64,000 nucleotides of DNA from Streptomyces atroolivaceus (GTDB lineage: Bacteria > Actinomycetota > Actinomycetes > Streptomycetales > Streptomycetaceae), in NCBI RefSeq assembly GCF_000717025.1, contig NZ_JNXG01000015.1:1-64000 (forward strand). Direction: 5' to 3'. The notes beneath the pieces were generated by a model. That model saw only the letters and a list, made by a program, of their open reading frames with translations. It did not search any database and was not told where the DNA came from. Position numbers and translations under genes: made by a program. Positions 43,242-51,575 of this stretch are shown here, piece after piece; the first letter of the stretch is position 1, and each line of letters starts with the position of its first letter.

Positions 43242-43332
43242 GCGTCCGCCCCCCGTTGCCTCTTCGCCGCGGTCCCGCCCGCCGCCAGGGGTGGGGCGGG
43301 CGAGGCCGGCGGTCTGCCGGTCGTCGTCGGCG

Positions 43333-46300
43333 TCACATCGGCAGCGGCGTGATGTCGCATTCGATGCGCTGGTGGAGCCTGGCCGAGGTGTGCCAGGGGT
43401 GATTCGCCCCGAGCAGCCGCGAAAGCCCTTGCACGGCCACGTGGTTGAGCCGGTCGGCCTCCTCCGACTCGCCGAGGCCGCGCCGGTCGAGCGCCAGATT
43501 GGCCGTGCAGGCGAGTGTCAGTGGGTGCTCGGCCCCGGCGGTGTCGGTGAGCTTGGGGAGCAGGTCCGAGTCGACCGCCATGGCACGGGCGAAGTCCAGC
43601 CGGGCGTAATGGTCGTTGGCCCGGCACATCGCTGCGGTCAGCGTGCTGATGTGCTTCGCCCCGAGGGCGTTCTCCAGCTTCTCGAGCGCCTGGACGTCCA
43701 GCGTCTCCGCCCGGTCCGTGTCGCCCTGGGCCCGCAGTGTGGCGGCGAGGTTCACCTTGGCGAACTGGGTGTAGGGATGGTGGTCGCCGAGCACCTTGCG
43801 GTAGGCGGACAGCGTCTGCTCTCCCAGTTCCCGGGAGCCGACGAGGTCGCCGTCGAGACGGCGTTCGACCATGGCGTGGTTCGCCGCACAGAGCGCATCG
43901 GCGTTGTTCAGCCCGTAGCGGCTGGTGAAGCGCTCCAGGGTCTGCTCGGCGAGGGAGGACGCTCCCTCGACCACACCGGCCCTGCGTCGGCACACCGCGA
44001 GATTCAGGGCTGCGCGAATGGTCGCCGCATTCGTCTCACCGAAATGGGCGACGTAGGGCAGGTAATTGGACTCCTGAAGCGCGCGCGCACCCAGGTAGTC
44101 GCCGGCCTCACGCAGATCGATGGCCAGCCCGTTCAGCGTGTTGAGCGTCAGCCCGTTCACCGGCCCGTAGAGCAGTTCCCGCTGGCGCGCGGTCTCCTCG
44201 TCGATCTCCCGCGCGAGGTCGAAATCGCCGTTCAGCCGCAGAGTCACACCGTAGTCGTGCGCGGCACTAAGCGTCGTGGGGTCCTCCGGTCCGAACAGAT
44301 CGCTCGCCCGGGTGAACGCCTCCTCGGCCAGTTCACGCGCCTTCCCGAACTCGCCCTGGTGCCGCAGCGCCCCCGCCATCTGCCACATGGAGTCGACGAG
44401 TTCCTCGTCCGGGATGTCCGCGCCGCGCGAGATCGCCAGCGCGCGCTCGTTGTGCACGACGCCCTCCGCGGGGCGCCCGAGCAGCCGCAGGTAGAAGCCG
44501 AGGAGCTTGGTGATCCTGATGACGTGCAGGTCCTCGTCACCGGACTGTTCACGCCATGCGGTCCATGCCAGCCGGGCCTGGGCGGCGCCCGATTCGTGTG
44601 CTCCCCAGTAGTAGAGGAAGAAGACCATGTCGTAGACGAGGTCGCGGACCCATCCGTCGGAGCTCTTCACCGCACCGGACGCGATCACATGCGGGAGGAT
44701 GGCCTGGTAGGCGGGCCACTGGTCCGGGGACGCGGGTGCTCCCGGCTTCGCCGTCGTCAGCAGCAGGTGGGCCGCCCGCGTCATCCGGTCGCGTTCCTCG
44801 GGATCCATCCTGGCCACGATCACGTTCTGCATGAGCCGGTGCATCTGCAGGGTGGCGGTCTTGTGGTCCAGCCTCACCAGCGACAGCTTGCTGAGGTCCC
44901 GGGTGGCACGGGCGAGGAGCAGCGGGTCGCGCAGGACCGGGTCGAGCTCGGGTGTGACCTCGATGTTGCGGCCGCCCCTGAAGAGGTTGAGCGGGATGGG
45001 TTCCGGCGCCATGCAGGCGCAGATCTCCAGGAGTTGGCGCGCTGCCGGGTTGTCGTGCGAGAGGCGCCCGAGGGAGATGTCCCAGACGGCCGCGACCGGC
45101 AGCGGATAGTCGGGCGAAGGGTCGAGCTCGAGGATCTCGGGCCGGCGTTCGTCCAGCAGGGCGAGGTATTCGTTCACCGGCATCCCGGTGGCGGCGTGCC
45201 AGGCACCCGCCTGCTCGACCGCGAGGGGCAGGTCGCCCAGGGCGGCGGCGAGCCGGTCCGCGTCCCCGGAGGTGAGGCCGCGGGCGCGGCGCTGCAGGAG
45301 TGCGATGCTCTCCTCCCGGTCGAACACGTCGACGCTGAGGGGGGTGGCGACCCGTTCCCACTCACGGTTGCGCGAGGTGACGATGATCTTCCCGGGCCCG
45401 CCGTTGGGGAAGTAGGAGCGTACGGCCTCGATGTCCTCGGCGTTGTCGAAGACCAGCAGCCAGTTGTCGAACGGCTTGCCCGTACGGAGGGCCTCACGCA
45501 CGGCGGGCACCGCGGCGTTGGCCTGCGGACCCACCTCCAGGCCGAGGCTGCGGGCGAGGTCGGCGAGAGCGCCGAGGATCAGGTTCTCCTGCTCGGCGGG
45601 GATCCACCAGATGACGTTGAACTCGCCGCTGTGGCGGTACACGTACTCCACGGCGATCTGGGACTTCCCGACACCGCCCATGCCGTGCAGCGCGTGCGGG
45701 AGGACGGCTGCTGTCTCGTCCTCACGCAACTGCTGTTCCACCGCCGCCAGAAGACTTTCCCGCCCGGTGAAGTTCGGGTTCTTCGGTGGCACGTTGCCCA
45801 TGATCTTCGGCTGGCCGGTACGGACGAACCGGAGCTCGGACGCCGGGGCAGGCGTGCGCTCGTCGACCCGATCCTGCTCGGTGTCTACGGGTGGTGTCGT
45901 CGGCGACACAGGTCCTCCTGGTGGAACCGTCGATTGCGACGGGGAAGCGGGGCCGTTCTCATTCACATCAGATGCCTCTTTATCATCATTCGGCGCCCCC
46001 ACCGACGCTCCCGCGCCGTGCAGCAGCTCGCCGTTGAGCCGCGCCGCACGCCGCCGGTACGGCATCCCTCCGAGCGCGCGGAGTACGGCCAGCTCGATGC
46101 GCAGCCACGCCGGTCCGCCCCCGCCGTCCGGAAGGGCCGCCTGCGCCGGGTCGCGCAGCGCGGCGCGCAGCCGGATGCCCTGCGCCCGGCTGGCCCGCGC
46201 CTCGGCCAGCAGGCCCACGGCACGCGCGAGTTGGGTGCGGTTACCGGTGGCCAGCAAGGCCTCCCGGATGCCGTCGGCGAAGTCGGGCCCGCCCTCGCCG

Positions 46301-47661
46301 TCCCGCTCCCAGTCGATGAGGCCGCCCATCATCACCTCGGCCAGGTGCTCGGGGCGGGACGCGGGGAAGGCGCGGGCGCGCAGCTCCTCGATCACGTCGA
46401 AACGCAAGGGGGCCACCGCCAGCAGGACCGCGAGGTGCCGTGCGAGCGGGCTGGCCAGCGAGAAGAACCTGCGCACGGCGTCCGCCGCCGCACGGGGCCC
46501 GTCGACCCTGGGTGCCCGCAGTCCGGGAGCGGACACCCCCTTGGCCATCGCCCCGGCCAGGACCACGGGCAGCGTCCGCCGCACACCGCGTTCGCCGGTG
46601 ACCAGATCCGCCCAGGCACCGAACGAGCCGGGGCGCAGACTGAGGACCGGTACGGCCACGGATCCGTCACCCTTGTCGGGAAGGACGTGCGCGTGCTCGG
46701 GCACTCCGTGCGGTGGGTGGCAGAGGAAGTGGCGGTTCAGCGCTCCGAATCCGGCGGCGTCGAGCCGTGCCCGGAAGGGGTACACGGAGGAGCGGTGGCG
46801 CAGGTACTGCGGCAGCAGGTGGACGAGTGCCGTCGGCCCGGCCGCGGAGAGCCGCCCCATCAGTTCGTCGGCGCCGCTTCCGGCCCAGCCGGGTGCCAGT
46901 CCGTCGGTCACGACGAGGAACAGCCGTGTCCCCCTGCCGTCCAGGAGTTCGGCGGGATCGGCCCGCCGGTTGCCGGGCCAGCGCAGCTCGGGCGGTGCCG
47001 CACCGGCCAGCGAGACACCGACCGTACGGACGTCCCGGAAGGCGCCGCTGCGCACCGCCTCGTCCGTCAGCCGGCGTACGTCGCTGTCCCAGACGGGCAT
47101 GGTGGGCGCCCTGTCCACGAGCAGCATCAGGTCGAAGGCGCGCTCCTGGACCGGATCGAGGTAGGGGATCCACAGTCCGTCGATCACACCGTTCTCGGCG
47201 GTGCGAGCCTCGTCGAGCCGGCTTTCGTGGCGCGACGGCACACGCCGGCCCAGACCTCGCAGGGCCTTGGCCAGAGGCAGTGGCAGAACGCGCCGCGCAG
47301 GACGTGCCGGGTCCGGCAGTGCCGTATCGGGGCGGCCGTGGCGCATGGGGAGAGCGTCGAGCAGTTCCACGTCCCGTGGATCGACATCGGGGTGGCTCGC
47401 GGCCGGCACCGTCTCCTGCGCGCCCTGCTCGAACGCCGGAGCCCCGACCTCGGGAAGGACGTCCTCCGCGTGGTCGGGTAAGGGTGCGGCGGCCGGGCCC
47501 GTCCCATCCTCCGCTTCGCGACCCGCCCGGTGCCAGGCCGCCGCGAGCCAGACCGCGTCGGCGAGGTCCTGCCAGCTCGCCTCGCCGTCGGTTTCGTGGA
47601 GGTCGCCGTCGCTCCGCGCGGGCGTCGTGTCCGGGGCGCGTTCCCGTGGCGAGCCGTTCAT
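43333..47661 (-). CDS. FxsT-like protein: SAV_2336/vWA-like region, NB-ARC ATPase, TPR array
   Basis: A 1442-residue signalling protein. Residues about 20-510 form a SAV_2336-type region with a degenerate vWA fold (FDLMLLVDRAPTMPVW, later FLVVTDG). After a linker, about 630-950 is an NB-ARC/STAND ATPase with P-loop GMGGVGKSQ (near 660), Walker B WLLVFDNAED and an RNRE-type sensor. Residues 990-1435 are tetratricopeptide repeats (for example LLGRPAEGVVHNERALAI), and the end CDITPLPM is like the tail of FxSxx-system TPR proteins. STAND ATPases oligomerise on sensing a trigger. The start overlaps the MoxR stop (TGATG). It is the operon's likely sensor, and the degenerate vWA could supply the vWA part of a vWA-MoxR-VMAP system. 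Confidence 0.88.
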   Translation of the reverse strand: MNGSPRERAPDTTPARSDGDLHETDGEASWQDLADAVWLAAAWHRAGREAEDGTGPAAAPLPDHAEDVLPEVGAPAFEQGAQETVPAASHPDVDPRDVELLDALPMRHGRPDTALPDPARPARRVLPLPLAKALRGLGRRVPSRHESRLDEARTAENGVIDGLWIPYLDPVQERAFDLMLLVDRAPTMPVWDSDVRRLTDEAVRSGAFRDVRTVGVSLAGAAPPELRWPGNRRADPAELLDGRGTRLFLVVTDGLAPGWAGSGADELMGRLSAAGPTALVHLLPQYLRHRSSVYPFRARLDAAGFGALNRHFLCHPPHGVPEHAHVLPDKGDGSVAVPVLSLRPGSFGAWADLVTGERGVRRTLPVVLAGAMAKGVSAPGLRAPRVDGPRAAADAVRRFFSLASPLARHLAVLLAVAPLRFDVIEELRARAFPASRPEHLAEVMMGGLIDWERDGEGGPDFADGIREALLATGNRTQLARAVGLLAEARASRAQGIRLRAALRDPAQAALPDGGGGPAWLRIELAVLRALGGMPYRRRAARLNGELLHGAGASVGAPNDDKEASDVNENGPASPSQSTVPPGGPVSPTTPPVDTEQDRVDERTPAPASELRFVRTGQPKIMGNVPPKNPNFTGRESLLAAVEQQLREDETAAVLPHALHGMGGVGKSQIAVEYVYRHSGEFNVIWWIPAEQENLILGALADLARSLGLEVGPQANAAVPAVREALRTGKPFDNWLLVFDNAEDIEAVRSYFPNGGPGKIIVTSRNREWERVATPLSVDVFDREESIALLQRRARGLTSGDADRLAAALGDLPLAVEQAGAWHAATGMPVNEYLALLDERRPEILELDPSPDYPLPVAAVWDISLGRLSHDNPAARQLLEICACMAPEPIPLNLFRGGRNIEVTPELDPVLRDPLLLARATRDLSKLSLVRLDHKTATLQMHRLMQNVIVARMDPEERDRMTRAAHLLLTTAKPGAPASPDQWPAYQAILPHVIASGAVKSSDGWVRDLVYDMVFFLYYWGAHESGAAQARLAWTAWREQSGDEDLHVIRITKLLGFYLRLLGRPAEGVVHNERALAISRGADIPDEELVDSMWQMAGALRHQGEFGKARELAEEAFTRASDLFGPEDPTTLSAAHDYGVTLRLNGDFDLAREIDEETARQRELLYGPVNGLTLNTLNGLAIDLREAGDYLGARALQESNYLPYVAHFGETNAATIRAALNLAVCRRRAGVVEGASSLAEQTLERFTSRYGLNNADALCAANHAMVERRLDGDLVGSRELGEQTLSAYRKVLGDHHPYTQFAKVNLAATLRAQGDTDRAETLDVQALEKLENALGAKHISTLTAAMCRANDHYARLDFARAMAVDSDLLPKLTDTAGAEHPLTLACTANLALDRRGLGESEEADRLNHVAVQGLSRLLGANHPWHTSARLHQRIECDITPLPM

Positions 47662-48713
47662 CAGCGGCCTTTCGAGAGGTCGCGGAGAAGCATCTCGATG
47701 AGCTTACGCCCGTCGCTGTCGGCCCGGAAACCGTGCGCCGTGGTGAGTTGCACGGCGTTCAGCAACTGATCGACGGACTGGGTCCCACCGCCGTCCAGGC
47801 GCCTGACGAAGTCGTCGACGAGGTCCTCGACGCCTTCGGGGCGCCGGCCCAGGTGACTGACGACGATGGAGACGAGGTGGTCGCGGGTGGGCGGGCGCAT
47901 CTCCAGCGGCAGACAGCGGCGCCGGAAGGCGGCCGGGAACTCGCGTTCACCGTTGCTCGTGATCACGACGACGGGGAACTCCGCGCATTCGACCCGGCCC
48001 GCCTCGATGACGGCCCGGCCCTGGGGATCGTCCGTGAAGACGGATACCTCCGCCACACCGGCCCGCACCAGTTCCGGGATCTCGTAACTGCCGTTCTCCA
48101 GGACGTGGAGCAGGTCGTTGGGCAGGTCGATGTCGCTCTTGTCCAACTCGTCGACGAGCAGCACCCTGGGGCGTCCGTAGGCGAGCAGGGCCGTGCCCAG
48201 CGGGCCGAGGGTCACGAAGTCCCCCAGGGCGGGGGCGGCTCCGCCGCAGCTCTCCGCATCGGCCGTGCCGCCGGCACGCCAGGCGGCGATGGCCTGGGCC
48301 CGCCCGATGGCGTCGTACTCGTACAGCCCGCCGCGCAGTGTGGTGCGGCTGACGATGCTCCACGGCAGCACCCTTCCGAGGCCCATCTCCTGAGCGATCA
48401 GATACGCCAGGGTGGACTTGCCGACTCCGGGCGGTCCGGTGATCAGCAAGGGGCGGCGCAGCAGGAGTGCGGCGTTCACCGCGTTGATCTCCTCCTCGCG
48501 CAGCTGCGGGCCCTCCTGCACGGTGCCGAGCCGGCGCAGCGCCGACTGCGCGTCGTCGGGAGGGTCCTGCTGCAGCGGGCTTCCGGCGAACACCCGCCAG
48601 GGCGGCGGCTGCGGCAGCTCGGGCGGGCTGCCGGAGGGGGGCTGCCCCGTTGCGTGGAACACCCTCCAGGAGGGTGGCGTGACGGACTGCGCTGCCGAGA
48701 CCTGCTCGGTCAT
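47661..48713 (-). CDS. MoxR-type AAA+ ATPase of the conflict operon
   Basis: A 350-residue AAA+ protein: Walker A GPPGVGKST (93-101), Walker B VLLVDELDKSD, sensor 1 VVITSNGERE and an arginine-finger-type FRRRCL. This is the MoxR/CbbQ lineage. The amino end carries two copies of a short motif, PPSWRVFHATGQPPSG (residues 13-28) and PPPWRVFAGSP (36-46), which may be docking peptides. It lies between the VMAP and vWA/STAND genes with start and stop overlaps on both sides (ATGA and TGATG), so the three proteins are made together. Likely acts as the remodelling ATPase of a vWA-MoxR-VMAP ternary system. Confidence 0.9.
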   Translation of the reverse strand: MTEQVSAAQSVTPPSWRVFHATGQPPSGSPPELPQPPPWRVFAGSPLQQDPPDDAQSALRRLGTVQEGPQLREEEINAVNAALLLRRPLLITGPPGVGKSTLAYLIAQEMGLGRVLPWSIVSRTTLRGGLYEYDAIGRAQAIAAWRAGGTADAESCGGAAPALGDFVTLGPLGTALLAYGRPRVLLVDELDKSDIDLPNDLLHVLENGSYEIPELVRAGVAEVSVFTDDPQGRAVIEAGRVECAEFPVVVITSNGEREFPAAFRRRCLPLEMRPPTRDHLVSIVVSHLGRRPEGVEDLVDDFVRRLDGGGTQSVDQLLNAVQLTTAHGFRADSDGRKLIEMLLRDLSKGR

Positions 48714-50227
48714 GCTGTCAACTCCTCGCAGTCGACCAGGCGGTACGGGTCGTCCCAGAAGAACGCCATGTACTTACCCACGGAAAGGCTGTCACGCCTC
48801 AAGTCCTCAGCCTCCTGGCGGATCTGACTTACTTTCGACGGTAGTTGCGCCGGCGGGTGGGCGAGCAGGAGGGTCAGCACCTGGCCGGACAGATCCGGGC
48901 TGTCCGGCCGGCGGTCCCAGGCCGCCAGGCCGACGCCCTGCTCGATGGCGATGCTGAGCGCGTCCATACCGTGGCCGGGCAGGGCGGGAACATCGAGTAT
49001 GACCGCGGTGAGGTTCGGGTCCCCGACAAGTCTGGCATGCCAGCGTTCCAGACGGTCGCCTTGTTGCCCGTGCCATCGATGGGCCTCCGCCACGCCGGCC
49101 TTCTTCAGCTGCGTCCACCGGGCCCGCCACCGGCCGTGCTCCCGTGTGTCACGGGCCCTCATGCGCTCGAGACTCCGCAGATGCACATGGTAGTGAAGAG
49201 CGATCGGTGTCGGGATACGGGACCGCGTACCCAGTCTGATGCCCGCCATGTCGTGATTGAGGAATTGGAGAGGGAGGACGAACTCGATCTGCACCGGAGG
49301 ATCGCTCTCGCCCTCCGAGACATCCGCCCAGCGTGACGCGCCCTGACTGATCGCCCGTTCGACCGCACCGGCCAGCGTGTCGAGACTCGTGCGTTCGATG
49401 TCTCCCGCCACGGGCTCCCAGTAACCCGGCGCGGCATTGACCCAATGACGTACGTAGACATCAGCCGAACTGTCGTCGGCGGGCTCCACCATCACGACGA
49501 GACAACGTGACACATACGGGTCGGCCGGCGGCCGGGCCGCGATCGCGCGCCTCCGCTCCTCCAGCGCCCGCACGACGTCCGGGCCGGCCTCACGGGCCCA
49601 CTCGTCCGACCAGTTCCTGAGCTCCTCGCGCGGCGCCGACCGGGCCAGGGACGCGGTGGCCTCGACGAACACCAGCGCCGGAGGCAGTCCGTCGGCCTGG
49701 GTGTTCACCGTGCGCAAGTGGTCGAAGAGTTCGACAGGGGTCCGGCCGTACGGTAGGTCGGGCCCGAGCTCGTGGTTCAGCAGCGTGTGCAGGCGGGCCT
49801 CGTCGACGCGCCACACCTCGCCGAGCAGTCTGTGGGCCTCCCGCACGGCGCCGGGGCCGAACTCCTCCTCGTCCGGCCGGGCGGCCTCGATGATCCACGT
49901 CAGCTGGACCACGCACTCCTGGCCCCCGAGTGCGCGCACGGCGGATTTCAGCGCTTCGAGGCCCTTCTCGTACGCCAGCAGAACCCGGAGGAAGGACAGC
50001 ATGTCGGCCCGCGGGTTCTGGCGTCGGTAGACGATCTCCGCACCGACCTGCTCCGCGGCGAAGTCGATCAACTGGCCGCACTGGTCGCGGTCGGTCACGA
50101 AGTCCTGCACACACAGGAAGTCGACCAGCACGACGATGAGCCGCGCCCTGGCATCGCCCGGCTCATCCGCTCCGGACAGCCCGTTCCCCACCACCGACCA
50201 CCCCCGTCGAGCCGGTACCACCTTCAT
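48710..50227 (-). CDS. VMAP-like protein with N-terminal effector-associated domain
   Basis: A protein of about 505 residues that heads the conflict operon. Residues about 27-102 form a helical domain whose pattern (DRDQCGQLIDF, NPRADMLSFLRVLL, GLEALKSAV) mirrors the C-terminal domain of the caspase in the operon and fits effector-associated domain 2. The C-terminal half (from about 255) contains IEFVLPLQFLNHD, YHVHLRSLERM and LDVPALPGHGMDALSIAIEQGVGLAAWDRR, which match the VMAP C-terminal domain. It would act as the adaptor between MoxR/vWA components and effectors. The start is uncertain: ATG 50227 is adopted, GTG 50248 is possible, and neither has a strong ribosome site. Confidence 0.82.
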   Translation of the reverse strand: MKVVPARRGWSVVGNGLSGADEPGDARARLIVVLVDFLCVQDFVTDRDQCGQLIDFAAEQVGAEIVYRRQNPRADMLSFLRVLLAYEKGLEALKSAVRALGGQECVVQLTWIIEAARPDEEEFGPGAVREAHRLLGEVWRVDEARLHTLLNHELGPDLPYGRTPVELFDHLRTVNTQADGLPPALVFVEATASLARSAPREELRNWSDEWAREAGPDVVRALEERRRAIAARPPADPYVSRCLVVMVEPADDSSADVYVRHWVNAAPGYWEPVAGDIERTSLDTLAGAVERAISQGASRWADVSEGESDPPVQIEFVLPLQFLNHDMAGIRLGTRSRIPTPIALHYHVHLRSLERMRARDTREHGRWRARWTQLKKAGVAEAHRWHGQQGDRLERWHARLVGDPNLTAVILDVPALPGHGMDALSIAIEQGVGLAAWDRRPDSPDLSGQVLTLLLAHPPAQLPSKVSQIRQEAEDLRRDSLSVGKYMAFFWDDPYRLVDCEELTA

Positions 50228-50370
50228 GACAGATCGCGAAGCTATCACGCCGGATCTTCAGCAACCAGGCTCGTTCCAGGCCTCGTTGACCACCTGTGAC
50301 ACGCGTACCCGCACTCGTGGCATGTTCCGCGAAGCACTCCACCCGAACGAGTGAGTGTGCCCGTGGACAC

Positions 50371-51378
50371 TCAGGCCGGAGCCGGTCCCGTGCTCGCGCG
50401 CACCGTCAGGACGGGCTCCAGCAGTTCCACCTCGTCGGTACCCCGGCCGGCGAGCTTGGCAACCACCTGTTCCACCGCGCGGCGCCCCATCTCCTGTGCC
50501 GGGATGGCCACGGAGGTGAGCCGCACCGAGGCCTGCGTGGCCACCTGCTCGGGGCAGACGGCGACGACGGACACGTCCTCCGGCACCGCCCGCCCCTGCT
50601 GCTGGAGCAGGTTGAGCAGAGGCTCGACCGCGGCCTCGTTCTGGACGATGAATCCGGTCGTTCCGGGCCGTTCGTCGAAGATGCGGCCCAGCGTGCCGGC
50701 CATGGCGGCGTACCCGCCCTCGCAGGGACGGTGCAGGATCCGCATCCCTGCCTCCTGCGCCTTCGCCCGTACGCCGTCCACGGTCCGTTCGGCGAAGCCG
50801 GTGTGCCGCTCGTAGACGGCGGGCGCCTCGCCGATCACCGCCACCTCGCGGTGTCCGAGACCGGCGAGGTGGTCCACGCAGAGCGCACCGGTCGCCTCGA
50901 AGTCGAGGTCCACACAGGTCAGCCCGCTGGTGTCGGCCGGCAGGCCGATCAGGACGGCTGTCCGGCCCGAGTCACGGAGCAGCGGCAGCCGCTCGTCGTG
51001 CAGTTCGACGTCCATCAGGATCATCGCGTCCGCCAGAGAACTCCCCGCGATCCGCCGGACGGCCGCCGGCCCCTCCTCGCCGGTGAGCAGGAGGACGTCG
51101 TAGCCGTGCGTACGGGCGCTCGTCGCGACGGCGATGGCGATCTCCATCATCACGGGCACGTACATGTCCGTGCGCAGGGGCACCATCAGCGCGATGATGT
51201 TGGACCTGCTGCTGGCGAGGGCACGGGCACCGGCGTTGGGGTGGTAGCCCAGCTGCTGGATACTGTGTTCGACCCGTTCCCGGGTGGAGGCGGAGATCGA
51301 CCGCTTGCCGCTGAGGACGTAGCTCACCGTGCTCGCGGACACTCCGGCGTGCTGGGCGACCTCGGCAAGCGTGACCAT
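50371..51378 (-). CDS. LacI-family transcriptional regulator, probable master of the xyloglucan locus
   Basis: A 335-residue repressor with the LacI helix-turn-helix at its start (VTLAEVAQHAGVSASTVSYVLSGKR), hinge helix ALASSRSN and a periplasmic-binding-like sugar-sensing domain. The ATG follows AGGGGAG. Its promoter is flanked by two copies of the same TCGAAGCGCTTCGA-type palindrome that lies between the two arms of the xyloglucan locus at 27601 and 27782, so it is likely autoregulated and controls that locus from 23 kb away. The inducer is probably an imported xyloglucan fragment or its breakdown product. It lies between the conflict operon and the pectinesterase gene. Confidence 0.92.
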   Translation of the reverse strand: MVTLAEVAQHAGVSASTVSYVLSGKRSISASTRERVEHSIQQLGYHPNAGARALASSRSNIIALMVPLRTDMYVPVMMEIAIAVATSARTHGYDVLLLTGEEGPAAVRRIAGSSLADAMILMDVELHDERLPLLRDSGRTAVLIGLPADTSGLTCVDLDFEATGALCVDHLAGLGHREVAVIGEAPAVYERHTGFAERTVDGVRAKAQEAGMRILHRPCEGGYAAMAGTLGRIFDERPGTTGFIVQNEAAVEPLLNLLQQQGRAVPEDVSVVAVCPEQVATQASVRLTSVAIPAQEMGRRAVEQVVAKLAGRGTDEVELLEPVLTVRASTGPAPA

Positions 51379-51419
51379 TCGGTTTCTCCCCTACAGATGG
51401 TTACCGCAAGGGAGAGCGG

Positions 51420-51433
51420 GTGAAGCGCTTCGA
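51420..51433. promoter_or_regulatory. LacI-type operator, downstream of the regulator's promoter
   Basis: GTGAAGCGCTTCGA matches 12 of 14 positions of the perfect box. It lies 42 bases before the regulator's start codon, about 45 bases into the predicted transcript, where a bound repressor could block elongation. Confidence 0.75.
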
Positions 51434-51484
51434 CAGCGCCTTGCTGTGCTCCCCTTCGCACTCTGACATGCACAGACACCGTGG

Positions 51485-51513
51485 AGCCTAGACTCGCTCA
51501 CAACCACTGTCCA
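51485..51513 (-). promoter_or_regulatory. Promoter of the LacI-family gene
   Basis: On the minus strand TGGACA (51508-51513) and TAGGCT (51485-51490) are separated by exactly 17 bases. The two operator boxes bracket it 102 bases apart centre to centre, compatible with looping autorepression. Confidence 0.65.
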
Positions 51514-51521
51514 TAGGGGAG

Positions 51522-51535
51522 TCGAAGCGCTTCGA
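51522..51535. promoter_or_regulatory. LacI-type operator, upstream of the regulator's promoter
   Basis: A perfect TCGAAGCGCTTCGA, identical to the two copies in the xyloglucan control region, nine bases upstream of the -35 box. Confidence 0.87.
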
Positions 51536-51575
51536 CCAACCGTCACCGCATCGGTTCACTGCCGCACACCGTGAC

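Noticed and set aside
43222..47481. 1419-codon open frame antisense to the FxsT-like gene
   Set aside because: No recognisable domain; the opposite strand encodes P-loop and TPR motifs in order.
38869..50227. Radical SAM FxsB partner in the conflict operon
   Set aside because: No CxxxCxxC radical SAM motif was found in any gene of this stretch.
50353..50372. GAGTGT/ACACTC hairpin at the end of the LacI gene as a terminator
   Set aside because: Only six base pairs with an eight-base loop; too weak to call.
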